Source: an uncultured Oscillospiraceae bacterium (GTDB lineage Bacteria; Bacillota; Clostridia; Oscillospirales; Ruminococcaceae). From it: a DNA stretch of 43,584 nucleotides. Made by a program: the position numbers and the translations under genes. Location: positions 1-43,584 of the forward strand of contig UREN01000012.1 of the NCBI GenBank assembly GCA_900546885.1, given 5' to 3'. Shown piece by piece: positions 8,431 through 20,100 of this stretch; the stretch's first letter is position 1, and every line of letters starts with the position of its first letter. The notes under the pieces are model-generated. The model ran no database searches. It was given only the letters and a program-made list of their open reading frames with translations, and was not told where the DNA came from.

Positions 8431-8449
8431 AGAAAAGGTGGAGAATGCT

Positions 8450-9355
8450 TTGACAGTATTTGATGAGATTATGGCGCGCTTTGGGCAGCTGTCGGTGCCT
8501 GCAAGGGCAAACGAGCCCATGAGCGCGCACACAACATTCCGCATTGGCGGCCCCGCCCGGGTGTTCTGCACGCCCAATTCGCAAGCGCAGCTTGCGCAGG
8601 CCATAGCCGCCTGCCACGAGCTGGGCCTGCGGTATTATCTGCTGGGGCGCGGCTCGAACGTGCTGTTTGCCGATGAAGGATATGAGGGCGTTGTGATTCA
8701 GGTGGGCTCTAAGCTGGGCGAGATCCAGGTGGACGGCCCGCGTGTGACGGCTGGGGCCGGGGCCCTGCTGGCGCATGTGTGCCTGGCGGCGGCCGAGGCC
8801 GGGCTGGCCGGGCTGGAATTTGCCTATGGCATCCCCGGCTGCGTGGGCGGCGGTGTGTATATGAACGCTGGCGCCTACGGCGGCGAGATGAAGGACGTGC
8901 TGGAGAGCGCAACATTTTTTGACGAACAGCTGCGCGAGGTGACGCTTTCTGCCAGTGACCTTCACCTGGGTTACCGCACGTCTGCCTTTGAATTGATGCC
9001 ATGGTGCATTTTGCGCGCCTCTTTCCTTTTAACGCCGGGCGATTCAGAGGAGATTCGGGCGCGCATGCGCGATTTTGCCCAGCGCCGGGTAGATAAGCAG
9101 CCGTTGGATATGCCCAGTGCCGGCAGCACCTTCAAACGCCCCAAAGGGGCGTACGCGGGTGCGCTGATTGACAAATGCGGCCTGCGCGGCTATGCGGTGG
9201 GCGGGGCGGCCATCAGCGAAAAGCACTGCGGCTTTGTGGTGAACAAGGGCGGCGCCACCTGTGCGGATGTGATTTGCCTGACAGATACGGTGGCAAAAAT
9301 TGTGAAGGAGCAGACGGGTTACACCCTGGAAAGAGAGATTCGGGTGGTGCGCTGA
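8450..9355 (+). CDS. murB: UDP-N-acetylenolpyruvoylglucosamine reductase
   Basis: A 301-residue FAD enzyme that reduces UDP-GlcNAc-enolpyruvate to UDP-MurNAc, the second committed step of peptidoglycan precursor synthesis. FAD-contact motifs GRGSNVLF (66-73) and GIPGCVGGGVYMNAGAYGGEM (127-147) are clear. MPSAGSTFKRP carries the likely catalytic serine at 226, and the C-terminal GFVVNKGGAT is present. I chose the TTG at 8450 because an AGGTGGAG site lies just upstream. The alternative ATG at 8471 (MARFGQL) lacks a ribosome site and would trim seven residues. It lies 19 bases after the ROK kinase and is followed 20 bases later by rapZ, the usual murB-rapZ order in Firmicutes. Confidence 0.95.
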   Translation: MTVFDEIMARFGQLSVPARANEPMSAHTTFRIGGPARVFCTPNSQAQLAQAIAACHELGLRYYLLGRGSNVLFADEGYEGVVIQVGSKLGEIQVDGPRVTAGAGALLAHVCLAAAEAGLAGLEFAYGIPGCVGGGVYMNAGAYGGEMKDVLESATFFDEQLREVTLSASDLHLGYRTSAFELMPWCILRASFLLTPGDSEEIRARMRDFAQRRVDKQPLDMPSAGSTFKRPKGAYAGALIDKCGLRGYAVGGAAISEKHCGFVVNKGGATCADVICLTDTVAKIVKEQTGYTLEREIRVVR

Positions 9356-9375
9356 AAGGGCAGGATGAAAGCGGT

Positions 9376-10239
9376 ATGAGAGAATTGCTGATTGTGACGG
9401 GGCTTTCCGGGGCGGGAAAGTCGCTGGCCATGCATGCACTGGAGGACATTGGCTATTATTGCATCGATAATATCCCCGCCAACCTGCTGGTGCGCCTGTT
9501 AGAGTTTGCCGGGCACAGCGAACAGCCGCTGGAACGCGCCGCCATTGTGCTGGATGTGCGCGGTGCGCGCTCGGCACAGGAGTTTTCCCAGGCGCTGGGG
9601 CAGCTGCGGGAAAAGGGGATTATCTACCGCCTTTTATTCCTGGATGCCGGCGATGAAGTGCTGGAGCGCCGCTATAAAGAGACGCGCCGCCGCCACCCGC
9701 TGTGCCTGGAGGAAGATATCTCCACTTCGCAGGCCATTCAGAAAGAGCGCGCTATTCTGGAGCCCGTGTTTGAGGCGGCAGATTACCATATTGACACTTC
9801 GCTTTTATCCACTGCCCAGCTGAAAGACAGGGTGGTGTCACTGTTTGCAAGCTGCACCCGCGATGCCATGGCCCTAACGGTGATGTCGTTCGGCTTTAAA
9901 TACGGCACCCCGAAAGAGGCCGACATTGTGCTGGATGTGCGCTGCCTGCCCAACCCGTTTTATGTGCCCGAGCTGAAAGCGAAAACAGGCTGTGACCAGG
10001 AAGTGGCCGGTTATGTCATGTCTTTTCCGGAGGCACAGCAGCTGCTGCGCCGCATCACAGAGCTTTTGGAATTTTCTTTGCCGCTTTATGTAAAAGAGGG
10101 GAAAAGCCAGCTTACGGTTGCCTTTGGCTGCACAGGCGGCAAGCACCGTTCTATTACATTTGCCCGGCTTGTGGCCGAGCACCTGTGCACCTTGGGGTAT
10201 CACCCCAGCGTGCAGCACCGGGATATCCGGCGCATTTGA
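9376..10239 (+). CDS. rapZ: RNase adapter / nucleotide-binding protein RapZ (YvcJ)
   Basis: A 287-residue P-loop protein. The Walker A GLSGAGKS is at residues 9-16, followed by the family mark DIGYYCIDNIP. The C-terminal domain carries SFGFKYG, DVRCLPNP and AFGCTGGKHRS. E. coli RapZ directs small RNAs controlling glucosamine-6-phosphate synthase to RNase E. B. subtilis YvcJ hydrolyses nucleotides and affects competence. The exact role in this organism is not known. The only in-frame start near the domain is the ATG at 9376, with a modest purine-rich site. In most Firmicutes yvcK follows, but here whiA comes next. Confidence 0.93.
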   Translation: MRELLIVTGLSGAGKSLAMHALEDIGYYCIDNIPANLLVRLLEFAGHSEQPLERAAIVLDVRGARSAQEFSQALGQLREKGIIYRLLFLDAGDEVLERRYKETRRRHPLCLEEDISTSQAIQKERAILEPVFEAADYHIDTSLLSTAQLKDRVVSLFASCTRDAMALTVMSFGFKYGTPKEADIVLDVRCLPNPFYVPELKAKTGCDQEVAGYVMSFPEAQQLLRRITELLEFSLPLYVKEGKSQLTVAFGCTGGKHRSITFARLVAEHLCTLGYHPSVQHRDIRRI

Positions 10240-10270
10240 ACGCAAAAGCCCATTGAGAGGAGGCTGCGCC

Positions 10271-11188
10271 ATGAGCTTTTCCAAGCAGGTGAAGCGCGAG
10301 ATTATTGCGGCGGAATTGCCGCAGAAATGCTGCGCCCGGGCTGCGGCATACGCCGCGGCCTGTTTTTCCGCCTCGTATGGGCAGGACGGGCTTTGCATTA
10401 CCACCGAGCTGAGCGCTGTGGCGCAATATTTAAAAAAGGTATTTGCCCGCGCGGGCGTGCAGGGGCGTGTGTACGCCAAAGGGTCGGAACAGAGCAGAAT
10501 GTATGAATTCACTGTGGCCGAGCCCCAGCAGGTGAAGCGCATGCTGGAAATTTTCCATTATGATGCCAATACACCCTGCCTGCGGCTGAAAAAGGAATTG
10601 TTCTGCTGCGAAAAATGCGTCAGTGCCTTTGCGGCCAGCGCCTTTTTGTGCGGCGGCACCATTACAGACCCGCAAAAAGAATATAATCTGGAATTTTTAT
10701 CGGCGCGCCACACCATGCTGGCAGATTTTTCTGCCCTGCTTACGGGGCGCGGCTTTGTGCCGCGCACAATTTTGCGCAAAGGTTCTGGCGTGCTGTATTT
10801 TAAAGCCAGCGAGCAAATTGAAGACATGCTCACCTTCATGGGGGCGCAGAACGCGGCGCTGGAAATTATGAACCTGAAAGTGTATAAAGATTTTCGAAAC
10901 AAGGCCAACCGCCTGACCAACTGCGAGACAGCCAACATTGGCAAAACGGCCAGCGCCAGCGCACAGACGCTGTATGCAATTCAGCTTCTGCGCCGGCATG
11001 GCGCGCTGGCCGCACTGCCAGAGGCGCTGCAGCAGGCGGCGGCCATTCGGGAGGAATACCCCACCGAGCCGCTGAAAGAGCTTGCGGCGCATTTTCCGTA
11101 CCCTATCAGCAAATCCGGCCTTTCGCACCGCATGAAAAAGCTGGAGGCGCTGGCAGCCGAACTGGAGGAGGCAAGCCATGGCAACTGA
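10271..11188 (+). CDS. whiA: DNA-binding protein WhiA
   Basis: A 305-residue WhiA homologue with the N-terminal two-part LAGLIDADG-homing-endonuclease-like fold (nuclease-dead in the family) and a C-terminal helix-turn-helix. The signature YKDFRNKANRLTNCETANI occupies the middle. YPISKSGLSHRMKKL near the end is the recognition-helix region. In B. subtilis WhiA influences division and chromosome segregation; in Streptomyces it drives sporulation genes. An almost perfect GAGGAGG site precedes the ATG at 10271; upstream in-frame codons overlap rapZ and lack one. The end overlaps dnaE by 11 bases, implying translational coupling. Confidence 0.93.
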   Translation: MSFSKQVKREIIAAELPQKCCARAAAYAAACFSASYGQDGLCITTELSAVAQYLKKVFARAGVQGRVYAKGSEQSRMYEFTVAEPQQVKRMLEIFHYDANTPCLRLKKELFCCEKCVSAFAASAFLCGGTITDPQKEYNLEFLSARHTMLADFSALLTGRGFVPRTILRKGSGVLYFKASEQIEDMLTFMGAQNAALEIMNLKVYKDFRNKANRLTNCETANIGKTASASAQTLYAIQLLRRHGALAALPEALQQAAAIREEYPTEPLKELAAHFPYPISKSGLSHRMKKLEALAAELEEASHGN

Positions 11189-14100
11189 ACACAGGCAGTT
11201 TACCCATTTGCATCTTCACACAGAATACAGCCTTTTAGACGGCGCGTGCCGCATCGAGCCGCTGATGGAACGGGTGAAAGAGCTGGGCCAGACGGCCGTA
11301 GCCATCACAGACCACGGCGTGATGTACGGCTGCGTCGATTTTTATAAAGCCGCCAAAAAGGCGGGCATTAAGCCCATCATTGGCTGCGAAGTGTATGTGG
11401 CCTCGCGCACGCGTTTCGACAAGGTGAACCGCATTGACGGCTCTTACCACCTTGTGCTTTTGTGCAAAAACGAGACGGGCTATAAAAACCTCATCAAACT
11501 GGTGTCTGCCGGGTTTATCGACGGTTTCTACAACAAGCCCCGCATTGACCATGCCCTGCTGGAGGAACATCACGAGGGGCTTATCTGCCTTTCTGCCTGC
11601 CTTGCGGGCGAAATTCCGCAGGCGCTGCTGGCGGGCGACTACGAAAAGGCAAAGGCCACTGCCCAATATTACGAAGATTTATTTGGCAAGGGCAATTATT
11701 ATATTGAAATACAAGACCACCGCCTGCCGGAACAGCGCCGGGTGCTGCCCATGCTGGTGCAGCTTTCACAGGAGACAGGCATCCCCCTGGTTGCCACAAA
11801 CGACGCCCACTACCTGCGCAAAGAAGATTCGCGCATGCAGCATATCCTCATCTGCATCCAGACGAACAAAACGGTAAACGACGACGATGTGCTGGAATTT
11901 GGCACCGATGAGTTCTATGTAAAAAGCACGGACGAGATGTATGCGCTGTTCTCGGCATGGCCGGAGGCATGCGAAAACACCAACCGAATTGCCGGGCAGT
12001 GCAATTTCGATTTTGAATTTGGCGTGACAAAACTGCCCTATTTCAAGGCGCCGGACGGGGAGGACAACCGCAGCTATTTTATTCGCCTGTGCAAAGAGGG
12101 CCTGCACCGCCGCTATGGCCAGGAAGTGCCGGACGAGGTGCGCCAGCGGCTGGATTATGAAATAGGCGTTATTGACCGCATGGGGTATATCAACTATTAC
12201 CTCATTGTATACGATTTCATCAACTATGCGCGGCAGCGGGGCATTCCGGTGGGGCCGGGCCGCGGCTCTGGCGCGGGAAGCCTTGCCGCATACTGCATTG
12301 GCATCACAGATATTGACCCCATTCGTTACCAGCTGCTGTTCGAGCGCTTTTTGAACCCCGAACGCGTCTCTATGCCGGATTTTGATGTGGATTTCTGTTA
12401 CGAGCGGCGCGGTGAAGTGATTGATTACGTCATTCATAAATACGGGGCAGACCATGTGGCACAGATTGTCACATTTGGCACCATGGCAGCGCGCGCTGTA
12501 ATTCGCGACGTGGGCCGCGTGCTGGACATGCCCTATCAGCAGGTGGACGCCGTGGCAAAGCTGGTGCCCATGGAGCCGAAAATGACGCTGCAGAAAGCGC
12601 TGAAGGCCTCGAAAGAGCTTGCCCGCCAGTATGAGCAGGACCCCTCTGTGCACGAACTGATTGATATGGCCCTGAAACTGGAGGGCATGCCGCGGCATGC
12701 CTCCACGCATGCGGCCGGCGTGGTGATTACGCGCGAAGCTGCCGATGAATATGTGCCGCTCTCTACCAATGACGGAAACATCGTCACTCAGTTTCCCATG
12801 ACGACCATTGAAGAGCTTGGCCTTTTGAAGATGGATTTCCTGGGGCTGCGCACGCTGACGGTGATTCACGATGCCGAACAGATGGTGCGAAAAACAGAGC
12901 CGGGCTTTTCCGTTGCCGGCATTTCCTACGAGGATGCGGCGGTGTTCGAAATGCTGAACGCGGGCGAGACAGAGGGCGTGTTCCAGATGGAATCTGGCGG
13001 TATGACGCAAACGGCCGTGAACCTGCAGTTGGAAAGCCTGGAGGATATCATCGCCATTATTTCCCTGTACCGTCCCGGCCCAATGGACTCCATTCCAACC
13101 TACATTGCCAACCGCCACAACCCGCAGAATATCCGCTATAAAACACCTCAGCTGGCGCATATTTTGGACGTGACAAACGGCTGCATTGTGTATCAGGAAC
13201 AGGTGATGCAGATATGCCGTGAACTGGCGGGCTTTTCCTATGGCCAGGCAGACCTTGTGCGCCGCGCCATGTCGAAGAAAAAGCAGGCGGTGATGGACGC
13301 CGAGCGCAGGCACTTTGTATATGGCAGCACAGAGCCGGGCCGTGAATGCCCGGGCTGCGTGAACAACGGCATCTCTGCCGAAGTGGCGAACAGCATCTAT
13401 GATGAGATGTCCAGCTTTGCCTCTTATGCCTTTAACAAGTCGCATGCAGCCTGCTATGCGGTGGTGGCTTATCAGACAGCTTATCTGAAATGTCATTACC
13501 CGTGCCAATTTATGGCCGCACTGCTCACCAGCGTGCTGGATAACACCAACAAGGTCATCCAGTACACGGCCGAGTGCTCCCGGCTAGGCATCCGCCTGCT
13601 TGCGCCGGACATCAATGAAAGCGACGTGGGCTTCACCGTGCAGGGCGGCGACATCCGCTTTGGCCTGCTTGCGCTGAAAAACGTAGGGCGGAACCTGATT
13701 GAAGCCGTGGTGCGCGCCAGAACGCTGAACGGGCCATATCAGGGCCTGTATGATTTTTGCAAGCGCATGCACGGAACAGAAATCAACCGCCGCGCGGTGG
13801 AAAGCCTTGTGAAAGCAGGCGCATTCGACAGCTTTGCGCCAAGCCGGCGCGCCAGCCTGGAGGCGCTGGAGGGCATTTTGAAAAGCGTAGAGAATGACGC
13901 AAGGCGAAACCTGGACGGGCAGATGGACCTGTTTGGCGCCTTTTCCGGCGCCGAAACGCAGAGGCAAAGCTACACCATTCCGGAAAAGGAGGAATACCCG
14001 GTAGATTCCCTTTTGCAAATGGAAAAGGAGGTAAGCGGGCTTTATCTTTCCGGCCACCCGCTGGATCAGTACCGCGAAGAAATTGAACACCTGGCGTCTC

Positions 14101-14666
14101 ATAAGGTGAGCCAGCTTACCGGCGAAGATGCGCGGCGGCACGACGGCGAGCAGGTGGTTATTGTGTGCAGCATTGTGCGCATTAAAACCATCAACACCCG
14201 TTCCGGCGGCATGATGGCCTTTCTTACGGTGGAAGACCTCACCGGCACCATGGAAGTTCTGGTGTTTCCCAAAACGCTTCAGGCCTGTGCCGTCAGCGTG
14301 CGGGAAAATGCGGCGGTTGTCATTCGCGGGCGCGTGTCTTACAAAGAGGACGAGGCCAGCAAGTTGTTGGCCGACCATATTTCGCTTGTGGATGAATATG
14401 GGAAAGACGGGCGCCGGAAGGTAGATATAAGCAACAAAAATGCAAAAGATGGCCTTTGGCTGAAACTTCCGTCCATGAGCGGAGATACCTTCAGCGAAGT
14501 GGAAAACCTTTTGGAGATATTCGAGGGCGATTTCCCTGTGTATATGCATTTCGAAGATACCGGAAAGACTGTTCTGGCGCCGAGGCGCATGTGGTGCGTA
14601 AAGCACGAACTTCTGCTTGAGGAACTGGGGCGCATCCTTGGCGGGAAAAACGTGAAGGTTCGCTAA
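11178..14666 (+). CDS. dnaE: DNA polymerase III alpha subunit, DnaE type
   Basis: A 1162-residue family C replicative polymerase. An N-terminal PHP domain opens with THLHLHTEYSLLDGA and contains AITDHGVMYG. The palm carries GPGRGSGAGS at about 358-367 and the catalytic PDFDVDF near 404. The fingers follow, a helix-hairpin-helix region begins around 850, and the C-terminal OB fold contains AFLTVEDLTGTMEVLVFP. There is no DEDD exonuclease insert, so this is DnaE rather than PolC. In Firmicutes DnaE works beside PolC, which is not in this window. GGAGGAGG precedes the ATG, overlapping the end of whiA. pfkA follows, as in many Firmicutes. Confidence 0.96.
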   Translation: MATEHRQFTHLHLHTEYSLLDGACRIEPLMERVKELGQTAVAITDHGVMYGCVDFYKAAKKAGIKPIIGCEVYVASRTRFDKVNRIDGSYHLVLLCKNETGYKNLIKLVSAGFIDGFYNKPRIDHALLEEHHEGLICLSACLAGEIPQALLAGDYEKAKATAQYYEDLFGKGNYYIEIQDHRLPEQRRVLPMLVQLSQETGIPLVATNDAHYLRKEDSRMQHILICIQTNKTVNDDDVLEFGTDEFYVKSTDEMYALFSAWPEACENTNRIAGQCNFDFEFGVTKLPYFKAPDGEDNRSYFIRLCKEGLHRRYGQEVPDEVRQRLDYEIGVIDRMGYINYYLIVYDFINYARQRGIPVGPGRGSGAGSLAAYCIGITDIDPIRYQLLFERFLNPERVSMPDFDVDFCYERRGEVIDYVIHKYGADHVAQIVTFGTMAARAVIRDVGRVLDMPYQQVDAVAKLVPMEPKMTLQKALKASKELARQYEQDPSVHELIDMALKLEGMPRHASTHAAGVVITREAADEYVPLSTNDGNIVTQFPMTTIEELGLLKMDFLGLRTLTVIHDAEQMVRKTEPGFSVAGISYEDAAVFEMLNAGETEGVFQMESGGMTQTAVNLQLESLEDIIAIISLYRPGPMDSIPTYIANRHNPQNIRYKTPQLAHILDVTNGCIVYQEQVMQICRELAGFSYGQADLVRRAMSKKKQAVMDAERRHFVYGSTEPGRECPGCVNNGISAEVANSIYDEMSSFASYAFNKSHAACYAVVAYQTAYLKCHYPCQFMAALLTSVLDNTNKVIQYTAECSRLGIRLLAPDINESDVGFTVQGGDIRFGLLALKNVGRNLIEAVVRARTLNGPYQGLYDFCKRMHGTEINRRAVESLVKAGAFDSFAPSRRASLEALEGILKSVENDARRNLDGQMDLFGAFSGAETQRQSYTIPEKEEYPVDSLLQMEKEVSGLYLSGHPLDQYREEIEHLASHKVSQLTGEDARRHDGEQVVIVCSIVRIKTINTRSGGMMAFLTVEDLTGTMEVLVFPKTLQACAVSVRENAAVVIRGRVSYKEDEASKLLADHISLVDEYGKDGRRKVDISNKNAKDGLWLKLPSMSGDTFSEVENLLEIFEGDFPVYMHFEDTGKTVLAPRRMWCVKHELLLEELGRILGGKNVKVR

Positions 14667-14684
14667 TTATTTCACAAAAAGCAG

Positions 14685-14713
14685 TTGAATTTCATGCAAC
14701 AAATGTTTATAAT
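14685..14713 (+). promoter_or_regulatory. Sigma-A promoter for pfkA
   Basis: TTGAAT (14685-14690) and TATAAT (14708-14713) are spaced by 17 bases. They lie between the dnaE stop and the pfkA ATG, about 37 bases ahead of the start. pfkA therefore has its own promoter besides read-through from dnaE. Confidence 0.75.
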
Positions 14714-14750
14714 TGGTTACGAACAGGAAAGGAAAGGGGAAGTAACTGGA

Positions 14751-15725
14751 ATGAACAACGATATCAAAACCATCGGTGTGCTGACAAGCGGCGGCGATGC
14801 CCCTGGCATGAATGCTGCCATCCGTGCAGTGGTGCGTGCGGCCATCACGCGCGGCTACAAGGTGAAGGGCGTGCGCCATGGGTACAACGGCCTGCTGACG
14901 AACGACATCATTGACATGAATGTGCGCAGCGTTTCCGAAATCATCCACCGCGGCGGCACCATTCTGTATACGGCCCGCTGCCTGGAATTCAAAACACTGG
15001 AAGGCCAGCAAAGGGCTGCCCAGGCCTGCCGCGACGCGGGCATTGACGCGCTTGTTGTCATTGGCGGCGACGGTTCGTTCCGCGGCTGCAAGGACATGGC
15101 AGCGCAGGGCATCCCCTGCATTGGCATTCCGGGCACCATTGATAACGACATTGCCTGCAGCGATTACACCATTGGCTATGACACCGCCATGAACACGGCT
15201 GTGGAAATGATTGATAAGCTGCGTGACACCACACAAAGCCATGACCGCTGCAGCGTGGTGGAGGTAATGGGCCGCAACGCGGGTTACATTGCGCTGAACA
15301 CGGGTATTGCCTGCGGCGCCCTGGTGACGCTCATTCCCGAGGTGCCCTACGATTTGGAGCGCGATGTGATTTCGCGCATGAAAGCCACGCAGAAAACCGG
15401 CAAACGCCACTTCATCATTATTGTGGCAGAGGGCGTGGGCCGTGCCCATGATATTGCCAACGAAATTCAAAGCCGAACCGGCATCGATTCCCGCGCCACA
15501 GTGCTTGGCCATGTGCAGCGCGGCGGCAGTCCCTCCCTGCGGGACCGCGTTACCGCCAGCCGCATGGGGTATCACGCGGTGGAACTGCTGAGCAAAGGCA
15601 TTTATAACCGCGTGGTTGCCACAAAGGCAGAGTCCATTGTCGATTACGACATCGCTGTGGCCCTTTCGATGTATAAGACGATTGATACTTCTCTTCTGGA
15701 TATTGCGGGTGCAATTTCCATTTGA
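14751..15725 (+). CDS. pfkA: ATP-dependent 6-phosphofructokinase
   Basis: A 324-residue PfkA that phosphorylates fructose 6-phosphate, the committed step of glycolysis. The ATP-loop motif GVLTSGGDAPGMNAAIR is at about 8-24. GGDGSFRG, the catalytic GTIDNDI (TID with its Asp) and the substrate motif EVMGRNAGYIAL follow. The glycine of GGDG at about residue 105 is the mark of ATP- rather than pyrophosphate-dependent enzymes. GHVQRGGSPSLRDR near 249 is the usual sugar-phosphate contact. The start at 14751 follows AAAGGGGA; an upstream in-frame ATG at 14685 sits inside the promoter. A terminator follows, closing the hprK-to-pfkA run. Pyruvate kinase, often next, is not here. Confidence 0.96.
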   Translation: MNNDIKTIGVLTSGGDAPGMNAAIRAVVRAAITRGYKVKGVRHGYNGLLTNDIIDMNVRSVSEIIHRGGTILYTARCLEFKTLEGQQRAAQACRDAGIDALVVIGGDGSFRGCKDMAAQGIPCIGIPGTIDNDIACSDYTIGYDTAMNTAVEMIDKLRDTTQSHDRCSVVEVMGRNAGYIALNTGIACGALVTLIPEVPYDLERDVISRMKATQKTGKRHFIIIVAEGVGRAHDIANEIQSRTGIDSRATVLGHVQRGGSPSLRDRVTASRMGYHAVELLSKGIYNRVVATKAESIVDYDIAVALSMYKTIDTSLLDIAGAISI

Positions 15726-15751
15726 GCATCTTCAGAAGGAAATCAGTTTTC

Positions 15752-15781
15752 AAAGCCCCGGCTGCCGGCAGCCGGGGCTTT
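15752..15781 (+). terminator. Rho-independent terminator after pfkA
   Basis: A perfect 30-base inverted repeat with 15-base arms (AAAGCCCCGGCTGCC and its complement) lies 27 bases after the pfkA stop. The T-run is short (CTTTGTGT). The hairpin is strong enough that termination is likely. Confidence 0.75.
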
Positions 15782-15862
15782 GTGTATGAGTAAAGCTGTG
15801 TTTTGCCCTGTTCAGAACCGCCTTTCGCTGCATATATTGAAAAGAAAGGCGGTGGTGGCGCA

Positions 15863-16498
15863 ATGCGGCGTGCCGGGCCCAAAAGGCGAAAAATAAAATA
15901 CCGCTGGAAGCTGGCCGGCCTGCTGCTTGCGGTTGCTGCACTGTTTGCGGCGGTAGATTCTCAGCTGCGGCCCGTGGTGGAGACCATGGCGCAGTATCAG
16001 TGCCGCGTGGTATCTGTAATTGCCATCAACGAGGCAGTGATGGATGAACTGGAAAAAATGGGCGACGCGCCTCAGCGGCTTGTGCGCCTGGAAAAAAACG
16101 CCGATGGCACGGTGAGCAATGTGGAACTGGATTCTGTGGAAATGAACCGCATGAAGGCCAGGCTGACCGAGGCGGTTTCCAACCGGCTGATGAGCCTTGA
16201 AAACCAGGATGTGGCCATTCCGCTTGGCACGCTGCTGGGCTGGCAGCTTCTGGCGGGGCGCGGGCCGGAGGTTCACCTGCAAATTGTGCCGGCCAGCTTT
16301 GTGGAAAGCAATGTGGTGGACACGCTGGAGACAGCGGGCATCAACCAGACGCAGCACCGGGTGTGCATCCGCTTCACCGTAGAGATGAGCGCAATTTTGC
16401 CGGGGTATTCCACCAGTGTGGACGTGACGGATGAAGTGTGTGTGGCGCAAACGCTGATTGTGGGCCAGGTGCCGGAATTTTATGCGCAGAACGGCTGA
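15863..16498 (+). CDS. yunB: Sporulation protein YunB
   Basis: A 211-residue membrane-anchored protein of the YunB family, a mother-cell (sigma-E) sporulation protein of unclear biochemical role. After a basic N-terminus (MRRAGPKRRKIKYRWK) comes one transmembrane helix at about 17-34. The outside domain has the family features VISVIAINEAV-like (here VSVIAINEAVMDEL), VEMNRMKARLTEAV, IPLGTLLGWQLLAGRGP and the closing VAQTLIVGQVPEFYA. The start at 15863 follows AAAGGCGGTGG. An upstream TTG at 15803 would add an unlikely soluble extension. The motif CATATATT at 15831 resembles a sigma-E -10 box, but no good -35 is seen. It supports a spore-forming host. Confidence 0.88.
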   Translation: MRRAGPKRRKIKYRWKLAGLLLAVAALFAAVDSQLRPVVETMAQYQCRVVSVIAINEAVMDELEKMGDAPQRLVRLEKNADGTVSNVELDSVEMNRMKARLTEAVSNRLMSLENQDVAIPLGTLLGWQLLAGRGPEVHLQIVPASFVESNVVDTLETAGINQTQHRVCIRFTVEMSAILPGYSTSVDVTDEVCVAQTLIVGQVPEFYAQNG

Positions 16499-19115
<2,617 letters not shown>

Positions 19116-19167
19116 CGCCTGTCCCTTTTTCATACCCATGAACAAATGCCAAAAGGGGGCGGCTTTC

Positions 19168-20100
19168 ATGGATGCATTTTACGAGGCGGCAAAACAGCTT
19201 TCGCCGCCGGTGGCGGCCGCACTGGCGGCGCTGGAGCCGGGCGTGGCCACCGCAGTGACGGAAATACGCCTGCGCTGCCAGCAGCCGGTGGCGCTTCAGA
19301 CAAGGAAAGGCACCCTGTACCTTACCAAAAGCGGCCATGTAAGAATGTGCCCCGCCTCCGATTCTTTCATCACTTCCTTTGCCGAGATACAGGATTGTTT
19401 TTATGCCGTGTGCGGCTATTCCGTTCACAGCGTGCAGCATGCGCTGACAAACGGCTATGTTCCGCTGGCTGGCGGGCACCGCGCGGGGGTGTGCGGCACA
19501 GCCGTGCTGAACAGCGAGGGCGAAATTATCAACGTACGGCGCATCACGTCGCTGAATATCCGTGTGGCGCGCGAAGTGCGCGACGCCTGCCCCAAAGAGG
19601 TGGCCGCCCTTTTGCGTGATGATGCCACCGGCGGGCTGCTGTTTGCGGGGCCGCCTGCGTGCGGCAAAACCACCCTGCTGCGCGGCGCGGCCAGAGTGCT
19701 GGGCAATGCCGGCAAACTGGTGGCCATTGTGGACGAGCGCATGGAACTGTGCCCCACCTGTGCGGGCGGGTTTGTCACACCGCCGGCGCTGGGGTGTGAC
19801 GTGCTTTCCGGTTACCCAAAGGCGGCAGGCATGCAGCAGGCTTTGCGCACCTTGGCCCCAGAGACCATTATTTGCGACGAGGTGGGCGGCATGGAGGATG
19901 CGCGCGCTGTGCTGGCGGCGGCCAATGCGGGCGTGCGCATTGTGGCCAGCCTGCATGCCCAGGCGCCGCGCCTTCTGTGGGGCAGGCCACAAAGCCGGGT
20001 GCTGCTGGAGACGGGCGCTTTTCAATATGTGGTGTTTCTGGAAAGCGCCCGCATGCCCGGCGCGGTAAAAGGTGTTTATGATGTGGCCTCTCTTCGCTAA
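19168..20100 (+). CDS. spoIIIAA: Stage III sporulation protein AA, ATPase
   Basis: A 310-residue secretion-type ATPase at the head of the spoIIIA operon. It resembles traffic ATPases of type II/IV secretion and powers or gates the mother cell-forespore feeding channel. The Walker A GPPACGKTT lies at about 163-171, with the Walker B-like TIICDEVGG further on. EIRLRCQQPVAL and GYVPLAGGHRAGVCG in the N-terminal half are family marks. The ATG at 19168 follows AAGGGGGCGG; the earlier ATG at 19138 has no ribosome site and falls right after the preceding terminator. CATACCCAT just after the terminator loosely resembles a sigma-E -10 box; I cannot assign a -35. Confidence 0.93.
   Translation: MDAFYEAAKQLSPPVAAALAALEPGVATAVTEIRLRCQQPVALQTRKGTLYLTKSGHVRMCPASDSFITSFAEIQDCFYAVCGYSVHSVQHALTNGYVPLAGGHRAGVCGTAVLNSEGEIINVRRITSLNIRVAREVRDACPKEVAALLRDDATGGLLFAGPPACGKTTLLRGAARVLGNAGKLVAIVDERMELCPTCAGGFVTPPALGCDVLSGYPKAAGMQQALRTLAPETIICDEVGGMEDARAVLAAANAGVRIVASLHAQAPRLLWGRPQSRVLLETGAFQYVVFLESARMPGAVKGVYDVASLR

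Noticed and set aside
11766..13508. Long open frame (580 codons) antisense to dnaE, and similar long antisense frames across the window
   Set aside because: They mirror high-GC coding frames, are rich in His, Ala and Arg, have no ribosome sites, and match no family I know. They are shadows of real genes.
15800..15862. Sigma-E promoter for yunB
   Set aside because: CATATATT is a reasonable -10, but no matching -35 lies 13-15 bases upstream, so it is not listed as a feature.
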